This document shows, in pieces, positions 1 through 6,067 of a stretch of 8,664 nucleotides of DNA. The stretch is from Sediminibacterium sp. UBA657 (GTDB taxonomy: Bacteria; Bacteroidota; Bacteroidia; Chitinophagales; Chitinophagaceae). The notes under the pieces were generated by a model that was not told the DNA's origin, did not search any database, and saw only the letters and a list, made by a program, of their open reading frames with translations. Position 1 is the first letter of the stretch; each line of letters starts with the position of its first letter. Where the stretch lies: positions 1-8,664 of the forward strand of contig DBOB01000011.1 of NCBI GenBank assembly GCA_002299885.1, read 5' to 3'. The position numbers and the translations under genes are program-made.

Positions 1-26
1 TGAGCCAGGATCAAACTCTCCATTGC
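1..26 (-). rRNA. 16S rRNA gene, 5' end only (partial)
   Basis: Read on the minus strand, positions 1-19 are AGAGTTTGATCCTGGCTCA, the universal sequence near the 5' end of bacterial 16S rRNA (E. coli positions 8-26). Counting back seven bases puts the mature 5' end near position 26, accurate to a few bases. The rest of the gene, and presumably the 23S and 5S genes, lies beyond the left edge. The upstream sequence (27-488) holds a leader and tandem promoters, so this is the start of an rRNA operon and not an isolated fragment. Confidence 0.96.
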
Positions 27-195
27 AAATGTCGTTTGATCATGACTATCAATCTCAAATAAATCCGAAATTAACGGTCTGATATAATTCTGTTGATGCT
101 ATAACCTTTACCTGATTTTTTCAATTAATCAGTTACTATTGTTTCCAAACTTTCAAAGATCTTAGTGTTTTTTTTGCGCGCCATTATTCATAGCG
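27..195 (-). other. rRNA operon leader, transcribed 5' spacer before 16S
   Basis: This AT-rich stretch lies between the promoter-proximal -7 box (201-208) and the 16S 5' end and has no credible open reading frame. It would be the leader of the pre-rRNA made from the nearest promoter, about 165-170 nucleotides, with a start site inferred near 194-196. It contains a boxA-like element at 152-161. The precise transcription start and the RNase processing sites cannot be read from the sequence. Confidence 0.7.
152..161 (-). promoter_or_regulatory. boxA-like antitermination element in the 16S leader
   Basis: The minus strand reads GATCTTTGAA here, about 40 bases after the promoter-proximal -7 box. 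It resembles the boxA core (TGCTCTTTA in E. coli) bound by NusB/NusE, which keeps RNA polymerase from terminating in untranslated rRNA. Its place in the leader before 16S is right. The match is by eye and no boxB hairpin is evident. Confidence 0.5.
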
Positions 196-200
196 GGGTG

Positions 201-232
201 CAAAGGTAGACACAATATTTTTATTAGCCAAA
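201..232 (-). promoter_or_regulatory. rRNA promoter P1 (nearest 16S), -33/-7 type
   Basis: On the minus strand the -33 box TTTG (229-232, extended TTTGGC) and the -7 box TACCTTTG (201-208) are separated by 20 bases, matching the Bacteroidota housekeeping sigma consensus TTTG-N19..21-TAnnTTTG. The bases after the -7 box are C-rich (TTTGCACCCCG). Very A/T-rich sequence lies upstream (233-280), where an UP-like element would sit. It directs transcription leftward into 16S. Confidence 0.88.
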
Positions 233-294
233 CTTTATTTAATAATTATTTAAAATAGAATTAAAAATAATCAACAAAATAAGGCCGATAAGAT

Positions 295-303
295 TTCAAG
301 AAC
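295..303 (-). promoter_or_regulatory. boxA-like element after rRNA promoter P2
   Basis: The minus strand reads GTTCTTGAA about 25 bases after the P2 -7 box. It is similar to the element at 152-161 (GATCTTTGAA), one base shorter in the core. It may be a diverged boxA copy. The element is short and AT-rich, so chance similarity is possible. Confidence 0.3.
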
Positions 304-327
304 TAACCCCTTTTTGAAGAGGGAGGG

Positions 328-359
328 CAAAGATAGAGCCTCATTTCTAAGCCACCAAA
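328..359 (-). promoter_or_regulatory. rRNA promoter P2 (middle), -33/-7 type
   Basis: On the minus strand TTTG (356-359, extended TTTGGT) and TATCTTTG (328-335) are separated by exactly 20 bases. The bases after the -7 box are again C-rich (TTTGCCCTCCC). The -33 box lies within an 18-bp near-palindrome (352-369). No gene lies between this promoter and 16S, so its transcript would run through P1 into the rRNA operon. Confidence 0.85.
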
Positions 360-414
360 ATTTTGATGGATTAATTTTAAAGTTTTTTTGAACTTTTATG
401 CTGCTTTATATTGC

Positions 415-424
415 TTCAGAGAAC
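415..424 (-). promoter_or_regulatory. boxA-like element after rRNA promoter P3
   Basis: The minus strand reads GTTCTCTGAA about 34 bases after the P3 -7 box, one substitution from a GTTCTTTGAA form. It is comparable in place and sequence to the elements at 152-161 and 295-303. The assignment rests on similarity by eye. Confidence 0.33.
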
Positions 425-457
425 TCCTGTTATTGATATTTCATCGCTAACGGGCGG

Positions 458-488
458 CAAAGATAGGGAGTATATTATCCCAGCCAAA
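458..488 (-). promoter_or_regulatory. rRNA promoter P3 (most distal), -33/-7 type
   Basis: On the minus strand TTTG (485-488, extended TTTGGC) and TATCTTTG (458-465) are separated by 19 bases. The discriminator is C/G-rich (TTTGCCGCCCG). Immediately upstream (489-520) is a run of A/T-rich sequence resembling an UP element. It lies about 90 bp beyond the truA stop codon and 130 bp upstream of P2. Confidence 0.84.
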
Positions 489-579
489 TATATTGTATAC
501 TATTTTTAATTTTTTTTCGTTCAAGCCCTTCATAATCTATCAGTTATACGCTCAAACGCAATAGGACAAAGGATTCTAG

Positions 580-1329
580 TTACCCAATTTTTTTTAAGAA
601 ATCTGGGTAGATAATCTGAGATAAATAAAGGCCACAAGCTGGAGTGGAAAAATCGACCCTTTGTTCGTCCTTTGAAGCCACAATTTCATGCCATTCTTGG
701 ATGCTAATTTGACCCCTTCCAACCTGCACCATGGTGCCCACTAAACCACGGATCATCCCTCTTAAGAAGCGGTTGGAGTGGATTTCGAACTTAATATTAG
801 ACCCAGACATAGTCCAATTGGCCTTGGTAATGGCACATTGAAAGCTGTTGACCTGGGTGTTTTTCTTAGAGAAACTCTCAAAATCGGTATAGTTCAATAA
901 GGAATCGGCAGCAGTTTGCATTAGACTTAGGTCAAGGGGAAAGGGATAAAACCAAGATCTTCCCTCTGAAAATGGGTCCTTACTTTGATGAAGCTTGTAT
1001 ATATATCCTCTTTTAATGGCATCGAAACGACTATGCGCCTCGTTTGGAACAGCATAAATGCCCTTCACCACCACTGAATTGGGTAAAATTGCGTTTAAAT
1101 TATAGACATGCTTTGGAAGGACTTCTAATTCGGTGTCAAAATGCAAGAAATTTTGATACGCATGCACCCCTGCATCGGTTCTTGAAGCACCTGTTAATGA
1201 AATGGGTGCTCTAAATAAGGTTTCCATGGCGTTTTCTAGCGCTCCTTGCACAGTGCCTACATTTTGTTGAATCTGAAATCCACCAAATGAAGCCCCGTCA
1301 TAACTAAGTTCTATAAAATACCTTGCCAT
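580..1329 (-). CDS. truA: tRNA pseudouridine(38-40) synthase TruA
   Basis: TruA converts uridines 38-40 in the anticodon stem-loop of many tRNAs to pseudouridine, acting in the cytoplasm. The 249-residue length is typical. The N-terminal ARYFIELSYDG strand is characteristic, and the catalytic aspartate is D52 in the motif RTDAGVHA (50-57). The C-terminal half carries the conserved RFLRGMIRGLVG segment. The residue before R50 is serine, where the family usually has glycine (GRTD); the rest of the motif is intact. The start at 1329 gives a normal N-terminus; no Shine-Dalgarno sequence precedes it. The gene points toward the rRNA operon, and no terminator is visible between its stop and promoter P3. 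It is divergent from the M1 peptidase gene, with 132 bp between them in which I find no clear consensus promoter. Confidence 0.96.
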   Translation of the reverse strand: MARYFIELSYDGASFGGFQIQQNVGTVQGALENAMETLFRAPISLTGASRTDAGVHAYQNFLHFDTELEVLPKHVYNLNAILPNSVVVKGIYAVPNEAHSRFDAIKRGYIYKLHQSKDPFSEGRSWFYPFPLDLSLMQTAADSLLNYTDFESFSKKNTQVNSFQCAITKANWTMSGSNIKFEIHSNRFLRGMIRGLVGTMVQVGRGQISIQEWHEIVASKDEQRVDFSTPACGLYLSQIIYPDFLKKIG

Positions 1330-1461
1330 GAATCATTTAATTAAGCCACTAAGCTACAATTTTTTTGATTCCACACTATTTAGCGCATCAAAACAAAATC
1401 GATTCCTAACTTAGTAACTTAATTATAAGCCTTTCGTTATATAAATTCAATCCACTTTCAA

Positions 1462-3939
1462 ATGAAAAAAATAGCCTTATTCGCATCTCTTTTTTTGGCA
1501 TTTACTTTAAATGCACAAACTAAAACAGAGCAAGTAGATAGTAGCTGGAAACAAAACTATCGTGCAGTCGCAACAAAGACCAACAACCTTAAGCACACTA
1601 AATTAGTTGCGAGTTTTAACTATGAAAAATCGCAAATGAATGGCGAAGTATGGTTGAAATTTCAACCACATTTTTATCCAACAAAAAATTTGGTATTGGA
1701 CGCGAAAGCGATGGATATTAAAGAAGTTGCTTTGATGAATGGTACTGCAAAAACAAAACTATCTTATACTTATGATAGTCTTCAACTGCATATCGACTTG
1801 GATAAAACCTATACTGCAAAAGAGTCTTACACTATCTATATCAAATACATCGCACGTCCGAATGAGTATAAAGGAAAAGGTAGCGAAGCCATAAGAGATG
1901 CGAAGGGCTTGTACTTTATCAATCCATTAGGTACAGACAAAGATAAGCCAACACAAATTTGGACCCAAGGAGAAACGGAAGCAAGCTCTGTTTGGATTCC
2001 AACCATTGATAAAACAAATCAAAAAACAACACAGGAATTTTATTTAACGGTACCAAGTAAATACGTTAGTTTATCCAATGGTTTATTGGTAAAACAAACA
2101 GATTTAAAAAACGGATTCAGAGAAGATGTTTGGAAGATGGACCTTCCGCACTCCCCTTATTTATTTTTTATTGGCATTGGTGATTACGCCGTAATTAAAG
2201 ATAGTTACAAGGGAAAGGAAGTAAGCTACTATATTGAAAGAGCTTATGAAAAAGTGGCAAGAAAAATTTACGGCAACACGCCGCAGATGATTGCTTATTT
2301 TGAAAGTAAATTAGGCGTTGCTTATCCTTGGAGTAAGTATGCCCAAATTAGTGGTAGAGACTATGTGAGTGGCGCCATGGAAAATACCACGGCTACTTTG
2401 CATAGCGACGCTGTACAGCAAGATGCAAGAGAATTGATTGACGGTAATAATTGGGAGAGCACCATTGCACATGAATTATTTCATCAGTGGTTTGGAGATT
2501 TAGTGACTGCAGAAAGTTGGAGCAATATCACTGTGAATGAAAGCTTTGCCGACTATAGCCAAACACTTTGGTTTGAACATAGTCAAGGTAAAGATGCTGG
2601 TGCATTTGAAAACTTTACTGGACTTCGCAACTACCTAAGCAGTCCTTCGGATGCTGAAAAGAATTTAGTGCGCTTTTTTTACCAAAATCAAGAAGATGTA
2701 TTTGACCTAGTGAGTTACCAAAAAGGTGGACGCATATTAAATATGTTAAGACACTTGGTGGGTGATGATGCCTTCTTTGCTTCTTTGAATAAATATTTAA
2801 CGGATAATAAATTCTCAAACGGTTCTGCTATCAAACTTAAATTGGCTTTTGAAGCAGTGACTGGTAAGGATTTAAATTGGTTCTTTAATCAATGGTATTT
2901 TGGAAGTGGTCATCCTTATGTGCGCATCCAGCAAAAATACATGGCAGACCAACAAAAGGTATTGGTGACGATTCAACAAACGCAAACTCAAAATAAATTA
3001 TTCACGCTGCCTGTGGGGATTGACGTTTATGTGAATGGTAATCGCAACCATTATGAGGTATGGAGTAAAAACAAAGTGGATAGCTTTTATTTCCCAGCGG
3101 CTGTGGCACCAGACAATGTGAATGTAGACAATGATAAAATATTATTGTGGGCAAAAGACGAGTCCAAGCCAATAGAACAATACGCTTATCAATTTAAGCA
3201 TGCACGTAATTTTATGGATCGTTTTGAAGCAGCGAACGAAGCAGCGACTAACTTAAAGAATCCTGCAGCTAAAGCCATCATAGAAGCTGCAATTAAAGAT
3301 ACTTTCCATGTGATTCGTTCCATTGCTTTAACTAGCTATAATCCAACTGCGATTGATGCGACTATGGAAGCAAAAATTTTAGAGCTTGCTGCAAAAGATA
3401 AAGTGAGTTCTGTGAGAGAAGATGCGATTAATGTATTGAGCAAAATCAACAAACCTAGTTTCACACCATTGTACGAAAAATGGGTGAACGACTCCTCTTA
3501 CACAGTGGCAGGTGCTGCATTAGCTGCATTAGAAATAGTAGATAGTGCAAAAGCGATTGACATTGCTAAGGCATTCTCTAAACAGACATTGAAGAAAAGA
3601 TTGAATACGGTAGTGACCACTATTCTTACTAAATATGGGGACGAGCAAATGTTTGACTTCGTTGCAAGCACCTATGGCAAATTGAATATTCAGTCATCAG
3701 AGAAATTTGAAATGACAATGCCATTTGCACAGCTATTAATTAAAACAACAGACCCTGTCAAGTTTAAGAAAGGGATTGACTTGATTGTTGAATTTAGAGA
3801 AGCCATTCCTCAAGGATACCGTGCACAGACAGATCCGTATTTTAATTTTAAAATACTAGGCGATATTATTAAAGCTAAAAAGCAAAAAGGTGAAACTGAG
3901 CTGGTTGCTATGGTGACTGCAGTGTTACCGAAGATGTAA
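1462..3939 (+). CDS. Secreted M1-family zinc aminopeptidase
   Basis: This 825-residue protein is a gluzincin metallopeptidase of family M1, expected to remove N-terminal residues from peptides outside the cytoplasm. Residues 1-18 form a signal peptide (MKK, hydrophobic core, cleavage likely after A18). The zinc site is HELFH at 337-341 with the third ligand E360 in NESFADY, giving HEXXH-X18-E. The exopeptidase motif GAMEN is at 304-308. Y419 in the YQKGG segment is the likely transition-state tyrosine. The LNWFFNQW..GSGHP segment (about 471-485) closes the catalytic domain. A helical, HEAT-like C-terminal region follows (about 580-820), rich in alanine. No lipobox and no type IX secretion C-terminal domain are seen, so a periplasmic location is most likely. 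No Shine-Dalgarno sequence precedes the ATG. It appears monocistronic, ending in a strong terminator. The exact substrate cannot be inferred. Confidence 0.95.
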   Translation: MKKIALFASLFLAFTLNAQTKTEQVDSSWKQNYRAVATKTNNLKHTKLVASFNYEKSQMNGEVWLKFQPHFYPTKNLVLDAKAMDIKEVALMNGTAKTKLSYTYDSLQLHIDLDKTYTAKESYTIYIKYIARPNEYKGKGSEAIRDAKGLYFINPLGTDKDKPTQIWTQGETEASSVWIPTIDKTNQKTTQEFYLTVPSKYVSLSNGLLVKQTDLKNGFREDVWKMDLPHSPYLFFIGIGDYAVIKDSYKGKEVSYYIERAYEKVARKIYGNTPQMIAYFESKLGVAYPWSKYAQISGRDYVSGAMENTTATLHSDAVQQDARELIDGNNWESTIAHELFHQWFGDLVTAESWSNITVNESFADYSQTLWFEHSQGKDAGAFENFTGLRNYLSSPSDAEKNLVRFFYQNQEDVFDLVSYQKGGRILNMLRHLVGDDAFFASLNKYLTDNKFSNGSAIKLKLAFEAVTGKDLNWFFNQWYFGSGHPYVRIQQKYMADQQKVLVTIQQTQTQNKLFTLPVGIDVYVNGNRNHYEVWSKNKVDSFYFPAAVAPDNVNVDNDKILLWAKDESKPIEQYAYQFKHARNFMDRFEAANEAATNLKNPAAKAIIEAAIKDTFHVIRSIALTSYNPTAIDATMEAKILELAAKDKVSSVREDAINVLSKINKPSFTPLYEKWVNDSSYTVAGAALAALEIVDSAKAIDIAKAFSKQTLKKRLNTVVTTILTKYGDEQMFDFVASTYGKLNIQSSEKFEMTMPFAQLLIKTTDPVKFKKGIDLIVEFREAIPQGYRAQTDPYFNFKILGDIIKAKKQKGETELVAMVTAVLPKM

Positions 3940-3944
3940 TTAAT

Positions 3945-3972
3945 AAAAGAGCCTCCAATTGGAGGCTCTTTT
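3945..3972. terminator. Bidirectional intrinsic terminator between convergent genes
   Basis: The segment is a perfect 28-bp palindrome: AAAAGAGCCTCC, then AATT, then GGAGGCTC and a T run. It gives an eight-pair GC-rich stem extended by A-U pairs, with U tracts on both strands. It starts six bases after the M1 peptidase stop and lies 38 bases beyond the stop of the minus-strand TPM gene. It should terminate both the plus-strand peptidase transcript and the minus-strand lemA operon. Confidence 0.93.
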
Positions 3973-4009
3973 TATATTGATATGTTCTTATAGTTTATTT
4001 TCCAAAATC

Positions 4010-4816
4010 TTACCAGGATCCACCTGCGCCACCACCACCAGAGCTTCCGCCGCCAAATCCGCCGAATCCTCCACCGCCGCCATCACCCCATCCGCCGCCG
4101 CCGTGTCTACCACCACCGCCTAGTAAAGAACCTAGTAACATGCCTGTGGCTACATCACTAAATCCGCTACGACCAATATTGGATCCACCGCCGCCTCGGC
4201 CATTTCTTAACACCGCTAAAATGATGATTAAGATGATCAAAAATAATCCTCCGCTTCCTTTAGATTTTGATCTTGATTTTTTTGGCCTAGCTTCTTTGTA
4301 TTCTCCTATTGCAGCTTTTGCGATATTGTCTGTTGCTTGGTCAATGCCTTCGTAATAATTACCCGCTTTAAATGCAGGCTTAATATCATTGTCAATAATA
4401 TTTAATGCAGTGATATCTGGGATGGCCCCTTCTAATCCATAACCTACTTCGATTCTGATTTGACGATCGTTGATGGCGATTAATAAGAGCACCCCATTAT
4501 TCGTTTTTTTATTGCCTATGCCCCATTCTCTAAATAATTTTGTTGCGTATTCTTCCTTTGGATATCCGTCTAAACTTGGAATAATCACAACAGCAATCTG
4601 ATTGGAACTACTATCGTCAATAGCCACCAATTTATTTTCTAAGGCTTGCTTTTGTTCTGGCGTCAATACACCAGCCATATCTGTCACAAGGGTTGCTGGA
4701 TTAGGCTTCGCAATGATAGTTTGCGCAATTGTATTGTTTGCAAAAAGCAATGCCTGTAAAAAGAAAACGATTGTTAAAACAAAAGGCGATATGCCAAATA
4801 ATTTTATCTTTCTCAT
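4010..4816 (-). CDS. Secreted TPM-domain protein with glycine-rich tail (YgcG-like)
   Basis: A 268-residue envelope protein. It has a long hydrophobic signal sequence (about 1-32, ending in TIAQ). A TPM domain follows (about 40-175) with characteristic VTDMAGVLT, the WGIGNKKTNNGVLLLIA segment and EVGYGLEG (123-130). Next come a basic linker, a short hydrophobic segment LFLIILIIILAVL (191-203) and a tail of mostly glycine (207-268) ending GGSW. TPM domains occur in thylakoid Psb32/TLP18.3 and bacterial YgcG-type proteins; phosphatase activity has been reported for the plant member but cannot be assumed here. The likely topology places the TPM domain in the periplasm, with the tail after the membrane segment. 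The start codon overlaps the stop of the upstream TPM gene by four bases (ATGA), implying translational coupling. It is the last gene of the lemA operon. Confidence 0.88.
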   Translation of the reverse strand: MRKIKLFGISPFVLTIVFFLQALLFANNTIAQTIIAKPNPATLVTDMAGVLTPEQKQALENKLVAIDDSSSNQIAVVIIPSLDGYPKEEYATKLFREWGIGNKKTNNGVLLLIAINDRQIRIEVGYGLEGAIPDITALNIIDNDIKPAFKAGNYYEGIDQATDNIAKAAIGEYKEARPKKSRSKSKGSGGLFLIILIIILAVLRNGRGGGGSNIGRSGFSDVATGMLLGSLLGGGGRHGGGGWGDGGGGGFGGFGGGSSGGGGAGGSW

Positions 4817-5286
4817 TTGCCCATCATGATTTCGTCAGATAATTCATTTTCATCCGTTACGCGATCATATGGAAAATGATCTTTCAATGCATGACCCACC
4901 GCATCTATCACAGCAACCATGCCATCTACATAATTGGCTTGTTTAAAATGACCCGTCATTTCTTGCACTTGTTGGTACCAAAACTCCACACCCACTTTTT
5001 CATGAATTTGTTGATCGCCATAAATAGCTAATTTCTTGTCCGATACGGCGACGTATACCAGTACACCATTACGGTCCTTGGTTTCGTTCATCTTGTTCTT
5101 GAAAAATATTTCAGTAGCACGTTGTAATGCATCCTGCTTTTTAGGAATACTTGTTTCTACAAAAACACGGATCTCGCCGCTTGTATTTTGTTCAGCAGCT
5201 TGAATCGCCTGGACAAGCTGTTGCTTGTCCGAGGCACTCAATAAGTTATCTGTGTTGGATTTAAATAGATTCAGTGGATTCCACAT
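4813..5286 (-). CDS. TPM-domain protein without signal peptide
   Basis: This 157-residue protein is built almost entirely of one TPM domain. GEIRVFVET (37-45), the KDRNGVLVYVAVSDKKLAIYGD stretch (about 70-91) and a helical end through DHFPY (136-140) match the fold seen in its downstream neighbour. It has no signal peptide or transmembrane segment, so it is probably cytoplasmic or peripheral, unlike the neighbour. It lacks the GYGLEG motif of the secreted paralog; the equivalent place reads GDQQIHEKVG. It sits 30 bp after lemA and overlaps the next TPM gene by four bases, so all three are likely one operon. The start at 5286 leaves a sensible intergenic gap and no Shine-Dalgarno. Biochemical function is unknown. 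Confidence 0.86.
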   Translation of the reverse strand: MWNPLNLFKSNTDNLLSASDKQQLVQAIQAAEQNTSGEIRVFVETSIPKKQDALQRATEIFFKNKMNETKDRNGVLVYVAVSDKKLAIYGDQQIHEKVGVEFWYQQVQEMTGHFKQANYVDGMVAVIDAVGHALKDHFPYDRVTDENELSDEIMMGK

Positions 5287-5316
5287 AGTGTTGTTGGTTT
5301 GGGGATTAAAACAGGA

Positions 5317-5907
5317 TTAGAATTTTACTTCTGGCGCTTTAGAAGCACCTTCGTCTGCTTTAAATCCTTCTTTGGTTTTGAAACCAAACATACCAGCTAC
5401 TAAGTTCAAAGGAAATGATCTTGCTCTTTTATTGTAATCAGCGATTGCAGCGTTAAAGTCGTTTCTTGAAACTTTAATTCTGTTTTCAGTTCCTTCTAAT
5501 TGAGCTTGTAAGCCACGGAAGGCATCATTTGCTCTTAAATTAGGATAGTTCTCTGAAACCACTAATAAACGACCCAAAGCCTGAGACAATTGTCCTTGAT
5601 TTGCTTGGAACTGTTGTAATTTTTCTGGTGTCAAATCTTTTGCATCCACTTTCATTTGTGTAGCGCTTGCACGAGCAGCAATTACATTTTCTAAAGTAGA
5701 TTTTTCAAAATTTGCTTCTCCTTTAACTGTATTTACCAAGTTCGGGATTAAATCCGCACGTCTTTGGTAATCACTTTGCACGTTATTCCATGCTTGATTT
5801 ACATTCTCGTCTTGATTCACTAAGCCATTATAGCCGTTGCAACCATAGCCTATTAAAATTACGAGTACTCCTAAAAAAATGAATAGTCCTAAATTTTTAC
5901 GTAACAT
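5317..5907 (-). CDS. lemA: LemA family protein
   Basis: This 196-residue protein has the LemA family layout: a short N-terminal membrane anchor (about 7-22), then a long alpha-helical region expected to lie outside the cytoplasmic membrane. Diagnostic segments are the YNGLV..DENVNQAWNNVQSDYQRRADLIPNLV region (26-58), the LLVVSENYPNLRA segment (about 114-126), and ENRIKVSRNDFNAAIADYNKRARSFP (141-166). A cysteine at 23 follows the hydrophobic segment, but the preceding residues (IGYG) do not form a good lipobox, so an uncleaved anchor is more likely. The role of LemA is not settled; it often sits beside TPM-domain genes, as it does here. It is the first gene of a three-gene operon with a candidate promoter 30 bp upstream. 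Confidence 0.94.
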   Translation of the reverse strand: MLRKNLGLFIFLGVLVILIGYGCNGYNGLVNQDENVNQAWNNVQSDYQRRADLIPNLVNTVKGEANFEKSTLENVIAARASATQMKVDAKDLTPEKLQQFQANQGQLSQALGRLLVVSENYPNLRANDAFRGLQAQLEGTENRIKVSRNDFNAAIADYNKRARSFPLNLVAGMFGFKTKEGFKADEGASKAPEVKF

Positions 5908-5936
5908 AGTTTTTGTATTTGTTTATAAAGATAGCG

Positions 5937-5944
5937 CAAAGCTA
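5937..5944 (-). promoter_or_regulatory. Candidate -7 box of the lemA operon promoter
   Basis: The minus strand reads TAGCTTTG, a full match to TAnnTTTG, preceded by C and followed by GC. A start site near 5930 would give a leader of about 23 bases before the lemA ATG. The -33 region is weak: the nearest plausible box is TTTC at 5967-5970, with a 22-base spacer. The site lies just after the pgk terminator, so the operon would be insulated from upstream transcription. Confidence 0.55.
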
Positions 5945-5978
5945 GTACCAAACTCGTTTTATGACGGAAAGTCCTGAC

Positions 5979-6010
5979 AAAAAGAACCCCTCCCGAAGCT
6001 GGGAAGGGTT
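5979..6010 (-). terminator. Intrinsic terminator of pgk
   Basis: On the minus strand a ten-pair stem is formed by AACCCTTCCC (6001-6010) and GGGAGGGGTT (5985-5994) around a six-base loop, followed by a run of five T (5979-5983). One pair is G-U in the minus-strand RNA and would be a C-A mismatch in the plus-strand RNA, so it works best for the minus strand. It starts 57 bases after the pgk stop and ends shortly before the lemA -7 box. Confidence 0.9.
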
Positions 6011-6067
6011 ATAATTAACAAGTTCTTATAAAATTATAAGATAAAATTTACTTTTTTCATCAGTCGC

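Noticed and set aside
379..396. Inverted repeat AAAGTT...AACTTT considered as a terminator in the P3 leader
   Set aside because: The stem is only six mostly A-T pairs and no GC-rich stem with a T run follows in the direction of transcription.
2615..2818. Minus-strand open frame inside the M1 peptidase gene
   Set aside because: It is antisense to a conserved part of the catalytic domain and has no recognisable features.
4017..4198. Repeated CCGCC/CCACC units, considered as a DNA repeat or array
   Set aside because: They are glycine codons of the TPM protein tail read from the other strand, without regular unit length or spacers.
4140..4829. Two plus-strand open frames opposite the secreted TPM gene
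   Set aside because: They are antisense to a coding region with clear TPM motifs and a signal peptide; the translated products look like reverse complements of coding sequence.
5839..5850. Cysteine after the hydrophobic segment of LemA, considered as a lipoprotein site
   Set aside because: The residues before C23 are IGYG, without the leucine-like residue expected at -3, so an uncleaved membrane anchor is the better reading.
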